A stretch of 64,000 nucleotides of DNA, taken from positions 26,054 to 90,053 of the forward strand of contig JBIPOE010000007.1 in assembly GCA_044379485.1 (NCBI GenBank), written 5' to 3'. Source of the stretch: CAMDMI01 sp044379485 (GTDB lineage: Bacteria > Bacteroidota > Bacteroidia > Cytophagales > Flexibacteraceae). Made by a program: the position numbers and the translations under genes. Under the pieces are notes generated by a model. The model saw only the letters and a program-made list of their open reading frames with translations, did not search any database and was not told the origin of the DNA. Positions 46,857-56,528 of the stretch are shown here, in pieces; positions within the stretch are counted from its first letter, which is position 1; the number at the start of each line of letters is the position of its first letter.

Positions 46857-47693
46857 ATGGATTGGATTTTATACCTTCAACTGTTTGTTTCCGGATTATT
46901 TGCCGGCATTCTTGGAGGCCTTTTGGGGATAGGGGGTGGTATAATTTTTGTTTTGATTCTACCTCCCATTCTTTATAAAATAGGTGTAAATGAAAGTGAA
47001 ATAGTTGCTTTTACAATTGCCAACTCCTTGTTTTCCACAGTATTCACTACCCTATCCGGAAATATCAAACAAGCCTCAAACAATAATTTTCATTTAAAAA
47101 CCATATTATTTATTTCTGCTCCAGGAATCGTAGTATCATTTATTTTGATTCACTTTTTTATCAATACCCCATATTATTCAAAAGATGTGTTCAATATAAT
47201 TTATATCAGTTTGATTTTATTTTTGTTAGTAAGACTCTTAGCAAGAATTAAGCAGGACAGAAGTGAAGAGAAAATAGTAAAAACTGAATCGACAAATCCC
47301 GTTTATTTTTTGCTTACGGGTCTTTTAGGTGGATTTGTTTCCCCTTTAACTGGCCTTGGTGGTGGCTTGGTAATAGTGCCTATTTTGCACACATTTTTTC
47401 ACTTTCCGATTAAAAAGGCAAATGCTATATCCTTGGGTGTAATAGGCATTACGGCTTTCTTTTCTTCCATTTTTAATATGATAGAAAAGCCAACAAGCAA
47501 TATTTCGGACCTTTCTATCGGTTTCATAATAATTCCAATTGTTGTTTTTCTTTCGGCGGGAGGCATAATTGGAGCTATGTTTGGAATTGAGTTAAGTAAA
47601 AAAATGAAATCGGGAAAAATTACAATTCTTTTTGCTGCATTTTTGGTCCTGGTTTTGGTGAAAAAGTTGTTAGAAATTTACAATCAATCTTGA
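46857..47693 (+). CDS. TauE/SafE family permease
   Basis: This ~278-residue membrane protein has about eight hydrophobic segments and two glycine-rich repeats (LFAGILGGLLGIGGG and GGFVSPLTGLGGG), the typical TauE/SafE pattern. The family exports or takes up sulfur compounds such as sulfite or sulfoacetate; the substrate here is unknown. I took ATG 46857 (MDWILYLQ); a frame from 46830 would add an unlikely stretch. The end overlaps tsaB by 4 nt (TTGA). Confidence 0.85.
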   Translation: MDWILYLQLFVSGLFAGILGGLLGIGGGIIFVLILPPILYKIGVNESEIVAFTIANSLFSTVFTTLSGNIKQASNNNFHLKTILFISAPGIVVSFILIHFFINTPYYSKDVFNIIYISLILFLLVRLLARIKQDRSEEKIVKTESTNPVYFLLTGLLGGFVSPLTGLGGGLVIVPILHTFFHFPIKKANAISLGVIGITAFFSSIFNMIEKPTSNISDLSIGFIIIPIVVFLSAGGIIGAMFGIELSKKMKSGKITILFAAFLVLVLVKKLLEIYNQS

Positions 47694-48373
47694 TAGAATC
47701 GGGCATTTTGGCAATTGAATCCAGCGGAGAATACTGCTCGGTTGCCATTTCGGGACTTAAAAATGAAACCTTTAGCTCAATTTGCTTTTTGCCAAATAGC
47801 CAATCTGCATTGCTTGGCAACCTGATTCTAAATTTACTGGCTTCTTCAGAATTAGAGATAGTGAAATTAAGAGCCATTTCAATTGGCTCAGGTCCGGGGT
47901 CTTATACGGGTCTTCGAATTGGACTTTCGATGGCAAAGGGGCTGTGCTTTTCAAATGATATTCCTTTGGTTTCTGTTGATTCCATGCAAAACATTGCCAG
48001 CCAAGCATTTGCTAAGAATTCAGAAATCGAATTGGTTATAGTTGCTTTAGACGCCAGAAGAAACGAAATTTATGTAGCCATTTTGGATAAGATGCTGAAT
48101 TTCATTTTACCGACTACTGCATTAATTTTAGGTGAAAAATCGCTTGTAGAAATTGTCGGAAACAGAACAGTAGCCATAGCTGGAGATGGTGCTGAAAAAA
48201 CCTTGAATTATTATGTAGACCAACAAAGCTGGATTTTGTCACCGAATATTTTTGCCAATGCCGAAACGCAATTAAAATTGGCCTCGAAAAAAGTTAATAT
48301 CGCTGATTTTGAATCACTTGAAAACTTTGAACCCAATTACATTAAACCAGTTTTTATCACAACAGCCAGGTGA
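47690..48373 (+). CDS. tsaB: tRNA threonylcarbamoyladenosine biosynthesis protein TsaB
   Basis: This is a partner of TsaD in making N6-threonylcarbamoyl-adenosine in ANN-reading tRNAs. The 227-residue ASKHA-fold chain has the N-terminal phosphate-1-like segment GILAIESSGEYCSVAI and the hallmark GSGPGSYTGLRIGLS (near residues 63-77). The start is a TTG overlapping the preceding stop, which suggests coupled translation. It overlaps folK by 4 nt. Confidence 0.93.
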   Translation: MIESGILAIESSGEYCSVAISGLKNETFSSICFLPNSQSALLGNLILNLLASSELEIVKLRAISIGSGPGSYTGLRIGLSMAKGLCFSNDIPLVSVDSMQNIASQAFAKNSEIELVIVALDARRNEIYVAILDKMLNFILPTTALILGEKSLVEIVGNRTVAIAGDGAEKTLNYYVDQQSWILSPNIFANAETQLKLASKKVNIADFESLENFEPNYIKPVFITTAR

Positions 48374-48852
48374 AAAAACTTTTACTTTTTGGCCTTGGAA
48401 GCAACCTTGGGGATAGATTTTCTTTTCTTGAACTTGGGAAGAAAAAATTGGAATACTCATTTGGGGATTTGTTGGCACAAAGTCCTGTTTATGAAACAGA
48501 ACCCTTTGGTGTTGACCACAAAACTACATTTTTAAACATGGTTCTTGCATTTCAATCTGAATTAGAACCGTATGAAATTTTAAAAGTCACTGAACAAATA
48601 GAAAAAGACTGCGGCAGAAATCACAAAAGAGATTTGCAACCCCGAAGTCTTGATATTGATATTTTAAGTTTGGGAAATGTAGTTTTTGAATCCTCTGAAT
48701 TGATAATTCCGCATCAGTCCATAGAAAAGCGAAGATTCGTTTTGGTTCCACTTCTGGAGGTTTGCCCCTTCTGGAGCCATCCAAAAATCAAAAAGTCAGG
48801 TTCTGATTTGCTGCAAGACCTCTCTGACAATTCCTGGATAAAACTTTGGTAG
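48370..48852 (+). CDS. folK: 2-amino-4-hydroxy-6-hydroxymethyldihydropteridine diphosphokinase
   Basis: This enzyme transfers pyrophosphate from ATP to 6-hydroxymethyl-dihydropterin in folate synthesis. The 160-residue chain has GLGSNLGDRF at the start, the segment YETEPFGV, and the metal-binding RSLDIDIL motif (near residue 93-100). Start GTG 48370. It is the last of a three-gene overlap operon with tsaB and a permease. Confidence 0.95.
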   Translation: MKKLLLFGLGSNLGDRFSFLELGKKKLEYSFGDLLAQSPVYETEPFGVDHKTTFLNMVLAFQSELEPYEILKVTEQIEKDCGRNHKRDLQPRSLDIDILSLGNVVFESSELIIPHQSIEKRRFVLVPLLEVCPFWSHPKIKKSGSDLLQDLSDNSWIKLW

Positions 48853-48975
48853 GAATTCAATCAATTAGAATTTAGCTCATTGATTTTGATGGAAACAAAC
48901 GAACTCCCTCAAATCCAATCAATTTGCCAATTTTGGAAGATATTTCTATGAATCTTTGGTTGATTTAACTTTTCA

Positions 48976-50010
48976 ATGAATTTGGCCCGGATTTATAACT
49001 TCATTTTACATTTGGCTTCCTGGTTGGCCTTTTTTATTTTGGTGCTCAGCCTATCTCCAAAACCTGGCTTCCATATTAGGTTGCCTCATCCTCCTTTTCC
49101 CCCTTTCTTTACCTTCCTTTTTCCCTTGCTGACAAGCTTTTACTATTTAAATCAGTTTGTTTTTATTCCCAAAATATTGGCGCAAAAAATGCGCTTTCTT
49201 TATGTTGGTGTCATTGCATTTTGTATTGTCCTTTTTATTTCTGTTCCACTTTTAGAGCCTACATGGATTACCTGGATATCAGACCATAAAAGACCTGCAC
49301 CTCCTCATGTGATTAGCATCAATGTCCTGATTTCAACATTGTTGTTTCTCATCATTTTTATTGCAAGTTCAGGAGAGAAGATTGTAAAATACTGGTTTTC
49401 AGCAGAAAATTTAAAAAAAGAAATGGAGTTTGAAAAAACGATTACCGAACTTTCTTTTTTAAAATCGCAGATAAATCCCCACTTTTTGTTCAACACGTTG
49501 AACAACATTTACACTTTATCCATTTTGAAATCCGACAAAGCACCTGAAGCGTTATTGAAACTGGCAGATATGATGCGCTACGTATTATCTGACATTGGTG
49601 AAAAAGAAGTTCCAATAGAACAGGAGCTTAACTACATAGAAAAGTTTATTTCTCTGCAAAAAATACGACTTACGGATAAGGTTGCAGTTAACTATGAAGT
49701 ATTTGGAACAGCTGGAAAACAAAAAGTGGCTCCTCTCCTGTTATTGCCATTTATTGAAAATGCTTTCAAGTTTGGCATTTCAACCAGAGAAAATTCAAGT
49801 TTGGGGATAATTATCCAATTGAAAGAAAAATCCATAACACTACAAGTTGAAAACCAGACGTTTGAAGAGAAAATATCAAAAAACTTATCGACAGGAACGG
49901 GTTTAAAAAATGTAAAAAGGCGTTTGGAACTCTTGTATCCAAAAAACCATTGGTTAAGGATAGAAAAGATAGGAAATAAATTTTATGTCGATTTAAGCAT
50001 CAATCTCTAA
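48976..50010 (+). CDS. LytS-type sensor histidine kinase
   Basis: This 344-residue kinase has four hydrophobic N-terminal segments (to residue ~140), then the His-kinase region with the phosphoacceptor in KSQINPHFLFNTLNNI and ATP-binding boxes PFIENAFKFG and GTGLKNVKRRLELLYP. It belongs to the LytS/YehU (PF06580) class. The ligand is unknown. It is followed after 5 nt by its LytTR response regulator, so the two form one signalling unit. Confidence 0.92.
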   Translation: MNLARIYNFILHLASWLAFFILVLSLSPKPGFHIRLPHPPFPPFFTFLFPLLTSFYYLNQFVFIPKILAQKMRFLYVGVIAFCIVLFISVPLLEPTWITWISDHKRPAPPHVISINVLISTLLFLIIFIASSGEKIVKYWFSAENLKKEMEFEKTITELSFLKSQINPHFLFNTLNNIYTLSILKSDKAPEALLKLADMMRYVLSDIGEKEVPIEQELNYIEKFISLQKIRLTDKVAVNYEVFGTAGKQKVAPLLLLPFIENAFKFGISTRENSSLGIIIQLKEKSITLQVENQTFEEKISKNLSTGTGLKNVKRRLELLYPKNHWLRIEKIGNKFYVDLSINL

Positions 50011-50015
50011 AAACC

Positions 50016-50714
50016 ATGTTGAAATGTATAATAATTGATGATGAGCCACTACCATTGGAACTACTTTCAGTGTACGTTTCCAAAATAGAGGGAATTGAAG
50101 TAATTGAAAAATTCAATGATCCGGTTAAGGCGGTTGATTTTATCCGGAATGAACAAATAGATCTTATGTTTTTGGATATTGAGATGCCACATCTCAATGG
50201 AATAGATCTTCTGAAATCTCTGGTTACAAAACCAATGGTCATTTTCACAACCGCTTATCCTGATTTTGCAGTAGATGGCTTTGAACTCAACGCAATTGAT
50301 TACCTTCTTAAACCCTTTGATTTTGAAAGATTCAAAAAAGCAGTTGACAAGGCAATTGAGTTTAACGAATACAATTCCAGACCAAAAGGTACTAAAGCTG
50401 AACCATTTATCTTTGTTAAATCAGAATATAAAGCTGTCAAAATCAATCTGGATGACATCATTTATGTGGAGGGTATGGATAGCTATGTAAAAATTTATGC
50501 AGGGGGTAGGCCGGTATTGAGCTTAATGAGCATGAAAGCCATGTTGGAAATGTTACCGCCTGAGGAATTTATTCGGGTTCACCGAAGTTTTATCATTCCA
50601 ATTTCCAAAGTCAAAAGTATTAGAAATAAGGTTTTTCTAATCGGGGATAAAGAAATTCCGGTAGGCGGAACTTATGAAGAAGTGGTTGATAAGTTTATTA
50701 ATAGTAGGAAATAG
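50016..50714 (+). CDS. LytTR-family response regulator
   Basis: This 232-residue regulator has a receiver domain (phosphoacceptor Asp54 in MFLDIEMPHLNG, residues ~1-120). A C-terminal LytTR DNA-binding domain follows (FIFVKSEYKAVKINLDDII and FIRVHRSFIIP). It pairs with the LytS kinase. The heptamer satellite begins about 10 nt after its stop. Confidence 0.92.
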   Translation: MLKCIIIDDEPLPLELLSVYVSKIEGIEVIEKFNDPVKAVDFIRNEQIDLMFLDIEMPHLNGIDLLKSLVTKPMVIFTTAYPDFAVDGFELNAIDYLLKPFDFERFKKAVDKAIEFNEYNSRPKGTKAEPFIFVKSEYKAVKINLDDIIYVEGMDSYVKIYAGGRPVLSLMSMKAMLEMLPPEEFIRVHRSFIIPISKVKSIRNKVFLIGDKEIPVGGTYEEVVDKFINSRK

Positions 50715-50723
50715 GTTTGAATT

Positions 50724-50877
50724 ATGAGTTATGAGTTATGAGTTATGAGTTATGAATTATGAGTTATGAGTTATTAGTTATGAATTATGAGTTATGAGTT
50801 ATGAGTTATGAGTTATGAGTTATGAGTTATGAGTTATGAGTTATGAGTTATGAGTTATGAGTTATGAGTTATGAGTT
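50724..50877 (+). repeat. Heptamer tandem satellite (ATGAGTT)x22
   Basis: Twenty-two in-phase copies of ATGAGTT cover 154 bp. Nineteen are perfect and three are variants (ATGAATT twice, ATTAGTT once). A diverged partial copy precedes them and a partial ATT follows. It lies between the response regulator and the next, convergent gene. Copy-number change by slippage is expected. Confidence 0.95.
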
Positions 50878-50922
50878 ATTTCTAGTATAAAATTCAACAT
50901 TTATCATTAAAATTATCATTCA

Positions 50923-51447
50923 TTAAAAATAAACGGCTATTTCATTTTTCAACTCGCTCATTGCACGCTGGATGGAATCGCCTTCCTTATTCATTTGCAT
51001 ATCAAAAATTTTCCGTGCCAAATCCACCGATGGCCTTTCCATTTCTACTTGTTGAGAGGCAGTATTTATGGTAGAAAGCACCTCTTCAAAAGCATTTCTG
51101 ATCAAAGTCCAAACCACTTCTGAAAGGTAGATTTGCTGGCTCAGGTTGTGGTTGTATTCTTCCCTAAGTTCATGAAGCATAACGGCTTGCAATTCACCAG
51201 CCGTCATATTGGGTTGATTGATTCTTAAGATAACATTGTGTGGTGCAATTCTTTCTAAAAAAAGCGCCATTCTTTCATAAGCCTGCAAACGGACCGGCAA
51301 AATGATTTCGGTATTTTTTGACCTGATTTCAACTACCGTTTTTTCAAACTGCTTTTTAAGCATAGATTCGATAGTCAAATAGATACCAAACAGAACCAGA
51401 CCAGCTGGCAAAAGAATTTTTATAAGATCACTGAAAACTTCAACCAT
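50923..51447 (-). CDS. Conserved single-span membrane protein
   Basis: This 174-residue protein has one N-terminal membrane helix (LIKILLPAGLVLFGIYLTIE), then a soluble, helical Glu/Arg-rich domain with conserved-looking IAPHNVILRINQP and MLHELREEYNHNLSQQIYLS. I do not recognise a function. Small membrane proteins of this type occur in many Bacteroidota. It lies downstream of the satellite and convergent with the LytTR gene. Confidence 0.7.
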   Translation of the reverse strand: MVEVFSDLIKILLPAGLVLFGIYLTIESMLKKQFEKTVVEIRSKNTEIILPVRLQAYERMALFLERIAPHNVILRINQPNMTAGELQAVMLHELREEYNHNLSQQIYLSEVVWTLIRNAFEEVLSTINTASQQVEMERPSVDLARKIFDMQMNKEGDSIQRAMSELKNEIAVYF

Positions 51448-51525
51448 AAAATAAGAACTTTGAAGCCGCGAAAGTAGTTTTGATTATCCAAACTCAAACT
51501 GCATTTTCTGTTTTTTTAAATCAAT

Positions 51526-51834
51526 ATGATTTTCAGACATTTACCTGTCTTACTTACTGACCGTGCCAGAGAAGAGGTCTACCACATTTTTCAGCATAAA
51601 AATATTCCGGGAGGATATGGGTTAAGAATTGGCGTGAAAGGTGGAGGCTGTGCTGGTGTTACCTATGTAATTGGATTCGATAAGCCCAAACCAAACGACG
51701 ATATTTTTAATACCGAGCATTTTGAGGTTTTGATTGAAAAGAAGCACCTCATGCATCTTTTGGGTTTAAAGGTTGATTTTGTGGATTCTGATAAAGAACG
51801 TGGATTCTTGTTTATGAATCCAGGTGAGGATTGA
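51526..51834 (+). CDS. IscA/HesB-like protein lacking the C-terminal cysteine pair
   Basis: This 102-residue A-type Fe-S carrier fold has LTDRAREEVYHIFQ and the loop GVKGGGCAGVTYVIGF. The usual C-terminal CxC is absent: the chain ends GFLFMNPGED. Only one of the three canonical ligands is therefore visible. A role in iron-sulfur assembly is likely for the family but may be altered here. It stands alone. Confidence 0.78.
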   Translation: MIFRHLPVLLTDRAREEVYHIFQHKNIPGGYGLRIGVKGGGCAGVTYVIGFDKPKPNDDIFNTEHFEVLIEKKHLMHLLGLKVDFVDSDKERGFLFMNPGED

Positions 51835-51940
51835 TCCATCATATCCATATTTATCCAATTAAAATAAAGGAGGCATATCCTTTGCCAAACCATTTTTTAT
51901 TGGTTTAATTTGTTTTTGAATTAACCAACCATCAAACAAA

Positions 51941-54900
51941 ATGAAAAAAATTTACGGGCTTTTAGGTCTGTTTCTATGTACTTTCCTTGGAACAAGCCAT
52001 GCGCAAACCAACCGACTTTTCCTTGCAGGGGGAAGTGGAAATGAAAAGTTTAATACAGTTTTCCAGCTTTCTGACTCTACAGTTTTAATTGCTGGAGAGG
52101 CTGAAAATTTAAACTGGCTGCCTAATGGAACCCCAATTATAACTTTGGATACCATTGCCGGACAGGCACCAATTTCAACTTCTCCTGGGTCTTTGGGTTT
52201 TATCCTTCATTGCACAAAGGACTTAGCTACTATCGTCAGGGCTATGAGATTGCCGGCAAACACGATTGAAAGTATCAATAAAATTAAAACTACCTCAAAA
52301 CCAGGCGATCCTACGGGTGAAATTTATTTTTCAGGAAGAAGGGCATCAGGCTATTTTGTAGGTAGATTGGATAAGAACTTCATCAATGGCATTCCCTCAA
52401 AAGTAGAGATGGGGGTAAATATAAGAGCTGGAATTGTTAGTACAGGAAATAAGCATCAATATGATGGTGTTTCATACCATAGACTTTTTCAACCCTGGGA
52501 TGTTGATTCAGACGGCCATGTTTTGGCTGGAACAGGTGAAGAATTTGAATTTAACTGGGCTTCATTGGATAAATACAACAGAAATGGAAAGGCCGATTCC
52601 GTGGAATTTTTTCCAGCTCAATATGCCAAATTGAATGGTGGGACTCAATATCCAACAATAACAGGAAGGTCGGTGGAAGTTAATTTCCGGACAGCCTCCA
52701 ATCTGCCAGACTCTCTATGGGTAAGGGTTTCAACCAATCCAGATGTTTTTGATAGTGTTAAAGTTGTTGGATCCTCAGGAAGTTCCATTGTTTTAAAAAC
52801 CTACAGATCAGGTGGGATGCGTTCTCAAACTCAAGCCGAATTTAATTTGATTCAAAATGATGAAAATGGAAATTCAGGGAGAAAACACTTTAGAACTGAT
52901 GATTTTCTTTTTGATACCCTTTGCGAAAAAGGAAATTGCCCTGGTAATGGACCTGGTTATACTGGGTATTCCTTAAGTAATATTTGGAATGCCAGAATTG
53001 GGGATGTTGCAATCGATCGTAGAAACGGGGACATGTATTTTACATATACCATTCCAACTCAAGGGCCAAGTCAGCAAACCATTCCTCAAGGTAAAGCAAC
53101 ATCCTACGACTTGCAACCAGCGCTTGTGGCCATGACAAAAAATGGCCAAATTAAATGGTGGGCCAGGTTAATGAAAGAAACAAGTGCTGGAAATTCTGCT
53201 GATCAAATAACAGATGGCCTGGCAATTGACTATCTAAATAATTCTCTTGTAATTTTAGGAAGGGTATATGATACCTGCAGCAATAATTATTGGAAAGGCA
53301 ATGAAATAGCATTGAATCCAGGGGAAAACGGTTTTCAAAATCAATGGACCGGACCAGATCCAAAAATTGAATATTCCTGGTTGGGAAAATATGATCTTAA
53401 CACTGGCAGGATAAAATATGCAACTTATGTGGCAGAAAACGCCAAAAATGCTGGTTCAACTGGAAGTACAATTTCCGCTCCACTTTTAGATGGCTGGAAG
53501 GATCCAAATACGGGAAATCCACGGTTATCAGAAACAGTTACTCCTATTGGTGGAAGGACTTTAGATGTAGATGCTCAGGGAAATGTGTATATTGTTTCCA
53601 ATACAAAAGGTAGAGCAATTACCACAAACAATGCCTATCAAAAAGTACCTAAACCCGCCACGTCCGGCAATGCAGATAGTTTGCCTCAAAATGAATACTC
53701 TTTTGTAAGGGTTTATAATACAACACTTTCTGGATTGGTTTATAGTTCCGCAGTTTCTTCCATTTGGAATCCGCAGGATTCCAGTTCAAAAAGTCCTGTT
53801 TCACTTTCAGGGGTTTTACCAACAGGAAATGGTTTTTATCTGGTTGGAAGTCATCAAGGGAGAAATACAGTAAATGAAGTTGTGGCTGGGCCAGGTTATA
53901 TAAATCCATCGGCCTGGGCAAACGATTCCCTTTTTAAGTTTTCGGGATTGGTGGGTTTGCATAAATTTTCAACAACAAACGGACTGGCAAAACCTTCAAT
54001 CATTTCGGGTCCAGCCTCACATTGCACAGGCGAGACCAAAACCTATTCTATAACAAATGATGCAGCTGCAACCAATGGTTATCAGTGGATTATGCCTGGA
54101 ATCAATTGGTTTATTGTTGGGCCTGCCAATGGTAATTCAGTTCAAATCAAATTTACCGGAAGCAAAGGTGGACAATTGAGAGTGGTTGCAAAAAATGCCA
54201 ATGGCGTAAGCGAACCAAGTTATTTGAATATACCAGATGCAACAAATCCACCAACTGTAAGTACCTCAGGCTTTGTTTGTTCAACAGGAGGAAGTGCAAG
54301 ACTTAATGCTTTGGGAAGTACCCCAGGAAACTTCAGATGGTATGCCGATTCACTATCAACTTTTTCAATTGCTGATTCAATAAATGGAAGATTAACAGTT
54401 TCCAACATTACGGCAACAACTCGTTTTTTTGTTTCCATTATTGGTTCAAATGGCTGTGAAACAGAAAAAAGAGGTATTAATGCCAGGTTTGGAAAAAGTG
54501 CTCCCGGCATCAATCCACTTCCTGCAAATGGACCGCCTTATAATGCCCTTCAATCTATCCCTTCAAGTTTGCCAGCAGGTGTAACCAGAACCTGGACAAA
54601 AAATGGCACCCAAATAGGTATAGGAGGAGTTATTGGATTGACTGGCGATGGAACATACAGACTTTGTTTTACCAATCCATGTGGAGATTCCTGTATTACG
54701 TATGTAATTAACTCTGTCGCCTCTCAACTCAGTGGTTTAGATTTCAGAATCTTTCCAAATCCAACTTCAGGAAATCTGAATCTTGGTATTTCAGGAGAAA
54801 ACAAAGAATCTATTTCAGTAGAGGTTAAAGATCTGTTGGGCAAAGGATTACTTTACAAAATATTCAACAGAAAAGAAGATTCGGAAAGGGTAAGTCTTGA

Positions 54901-54985
54901 AACGGCTGTCTTAAGTCCGGGCATCTACTTTTTGAATATCAAGATGAAGTCGGGCCAAAAAACGATACGATTCGTGAAACAATAA
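51941..54985 (+). CDS. T9SS-sorted secreted protein with propeller-like N-terminal half
   Basis: This 1014-residue protein has a signal peptide (MKKIYGLLGLFLCTFLGTSHA). The N-terminal ~650 residues look like a beta-propeller or SBBP-like domain (LFLAGGSGNEKFNTVFQLSD repeats, TLDVDAQGNVYIVSNT). PKD- and Ig-like segments follow near 700-920 (ITNDAAATNGYQWIMPGINW). A type A sorting domain (FRIFPNPTSGNLNLGIS to TIRFVKQ) closes it. It should be displayed or secreted through T9SS. The function is not recognised. A terminator follows within 25 nt. Confidence 0.82.
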   Translation: MKKIYGLLGLFLCTFLGTSHAQTNRLFLAGGSGNEKFNTVFQLSDSTVLIAGEAENLNWLPNGTPIITLDTIAGQAPISTSPGSLGFILHCTKDLATIVRAMRLPANTIESINKIKTTSKPGDPTGEIYFSGRRASGYFVGRLDKNFINGIPSKVEMGVNIRAGIVSTGNKHQYDGVSYHRLFQPWDVDSDGHVLAGTGEEFEFNWASLDKYNRNGKADSVEFFPAQYAKLNGGTQYPTITGRSVEVNFRTASNLPDSLWVRVSTNPDVFDSVKVVGSSGSSIVLKTYRSGGMRSQTQAEFNLIQNDENGNSGRKHFRTDDFLFDTLCEKGNCPGNGPGYTGYSLSNIWNARIGDVAIDRRNGDMYFTYTIPTQGPSQQTIPQGKATSYDLQPALVAMTKNGQIKWWARLMKETSAGNSADQITDGLAIDYLNNSLVILGRVYDTCSNNYWKGNEIALNPGENGFQNQWTGPDPKIEYSWLGKYDLNTGRIKYATYVAENAKNAGSTGSTISAPLLDGWKDPNTGNPRLSETVTPIGGRTLDVDAQGNVYIVSNTKGRAITTNNAYQKVPKPATSGNADSLPQNEYSFVRVYNTTLSGLVYSSAVSSIWNPQDSSSKSPVSLSGVLPTGNGFYLVGSHQGRNTVNEVVAGPGYINPSAWANDSLFKFSGLVGLHKFSTTNGLAKPSIISGPASHCTGETKTYSITNDAAATNGYQWIMPGINWFIVGPANGNSVQIKFTGSKGGQLRVVAKNANGVSEPSYLNIPDATNPPTVSTSGFVCSTGGSARLNALGSTPGNFRWYADSLSTFSIADSINGRLTVSNITATTRFFVSIIGSNGCETEKRGINARFGKSAPGINPLPANGPPYNALQSIPSSLPAGVTRTWTKNGTQIGIGGVIGLTGDGTYRLCFTNPCGDSCITYVINSVASQLSGLDFRIFPNPTSGNLNLGISGENKESISVEVKDLLGKGLLYKIFNRKEDSERVSLETAVLSPGIYFLNIKMKSGQKTIRFVKQ

Positions 54986-55005
54986 TTTTAAAATAGTATT
55001 GAAAC

Positions 55006-55037
55006 AAAAGAGCTGACCAAAATAGTCGGCTCTTTTT
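55006..55037 (+). terminator. Intrinsic terminator after the 1014-residue T9SS gene
   Basis: AAAAGAGCTGAC (55006-55017) pairs with GTCGGCTCTTTT (55025-55036, one G-U). A T-run closes it. Confidence 0.85.
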
Positions 55038-55120
55038 GTTTTGCCATTTCGAAATTCCAAAACCAAGTCCTTACTTGCAGCAAAATTTTTATTTAGTCAA
55101 ACATTAATAATCAAAAGTAC

Positions 55121-56455
55121 ATGTCATTAACCATCGTCAAAGGAGATAAAACATATTTTCCTTTTGTAGAAAAAGTTCAGTTTGAAGGTAAAGAATCCAG
55201 AAATCCCTTTGCTTTCAAATTTTACAATGAAAATCAGGTAGTTGCGGGAAAAACAATGAAAGATCACTTCAAATTTGCAGTTGCCTATTGGCATACATTG
55301 TGCAATACCGGAGGAGATCCATTTGGTCCTGGAACGAAAAATTTTCCCTGGGCCGTGGCTGCAGATCCCATGCAAGCTGCCAAAGATAAAATGGACGCTG
55401 CTTTTGAATTCATTTCAAAAATTGGCATTCCATACTATTGTTTTCATGATTATGATATTGCACCTGAGGCCGATACACTCGCTCAATCAGAAAAAAATCT
55501 GATGGGTATTGTGGATTATGCCAAACAAAAACAAGCGGCTAGTGGCGTAAAACTTTTGTGGGGAACTGCCAATTTGTTCAGCAATCCAAAATATATGAAT
55601 GGAGCCTCCACCAATCCAGATTTTCAGGTAGTTGCGCATGCAGGTGCTCAGGTAAAAATGGCATTGGATGCAACCATTGCTCTTGGTGGAGAAAATTATG
55701 TTTTCTGGGGAGGCAGAGAAGGCTACACTTCATTGATCAACACCAACATGAAGCGGGAACTGGATCATATGGCCCGATTTTTACATACCGCCAAGGATTA
55801 TGCAAGAAGTCAGGGTTTTAAAGGCACATTTTTTATAGAGCCAAAACCAATGGAACCATCTAAGCACCAATATGATTTTGATTGTGCCACTGTAGTTGGA
55901 TTCCTGCGTCAACATGGCTTGGATAAAGATTTTAAAATCAATATCGAAGTAAACCATGCTACTCTTGCAAGCCACACTTTTACCCATGAACTTCAGGTAG
56001 CTGCAGATGCTGGCATGCTGGGCAGTATAGATGCAAATCGTGGAGATGAGCAAAATGGTTGGGATACCGATCAGTTTCCAAACAACATTTATGAGATAAC
56101 CGAGGCTTTGCTGGTTATATTACAATCAGGTGGCATTCAAGGCGGTGGCGTTAATTTCGATGCCAAAACCAGGAGAAACAGTACGGATCTTGAAGATATT
56201 TTCTACGCACATATTGGCGGGATGGACGTTTTTGCAAGGAGCTTGCTGATTGCCGACTCAATTCTTACAAAATCTGATTATGTAAAAATGAGAACGGAAC
56301 GCTACAGTTCTTTTGATTCAGGAAAAGGAAAAGATTATGAAAATGGCAACTTAAAACTGGAAGATTTGTATGGATTGGCCCATTCTGGCGGAGAGCCAAA
56401 ACAAATATCCGGCAAGCAGGAATACTTTGAAAATCTGATTAATCAGTTTATTTAA
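55121..56455 (+). CDS. xylA: Xylose isomerase
   Basis: This enzyme interconverts D-xylose and D-xylulose in the cytosol, using two divalent metal ions. The 444-residue barrel has the catalytic His in YYCFHDYDIAP (near residue 108), the metal-binding Glu/Lys/His of EPKPMEPSKHQYD, and IEVNHATLASHTF and GSIDANRGD at later strands. Length fits the class II family. No xylulokinase or xylose transporter is next to it, so it appears to stand alone here. Confidence 0.96.
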   Translation: MSLTIVKGDKTYFPFVEKVQFEGKESRNPFAFKFYNENQVVAGKTMKDHFKFAVAYWHTLCNTGGDPFGPGTKNFPWAVAADPMQAAKDKMDAAFEFISKIGIPYYCFHDYDIAPEADTLAQSEKNLMGIVDYAKQKQAASGVKLLWGTANLFSNPKYMNGASTNPDFQVVAHAGAQVKMALDATIALGGENYVFWGGREGYTSLINTNMKRELDHMARFLHTAKDYARSQGFKGTFFIEPKPMEPSKHQYDFDCATVVGFLRQHGLDKDFKINIEVNHATLASHTFTHELQVAADAGMLGSIDANRGDEQNGWDTDQFPNNIYEITEALLVILQSGGIQGGGVNFDAKTRRNSTDLEDIFYAHIGGMDVFARSLLIADSILTKSDYVKMRTERYSSFDSGKGKDYENGNLKLEDLYGLAHSGGEPKQISGKQEYFENLINQFI

Positions 56456-56498
56456 AACAAACAAAAAGAGCGGTTTAAAACCGCTCTTTTTGTTTGTT
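56456..56498. terminator. Bidirectional terminator between xylA and rfbB
   Basis: A long perfect inverted repeat centres on GAGCGGT (56468-56474) and ACCGCTC (56480-56486). It extends outward through AACAAACAAAAA and its complement, giving about 18 bp of stem with T-runs on both strands. Confidence 0.9.
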
Positions 56499-56528
56499 TA
56501 TTATCTTAATAGACTGGATTAAAACCCA

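Noticed and set aside
50724..50877. Considered as a CRISPR array.
   Set aside because: The unit is 7 bp with no spacers; it is a simple tandem repeat.
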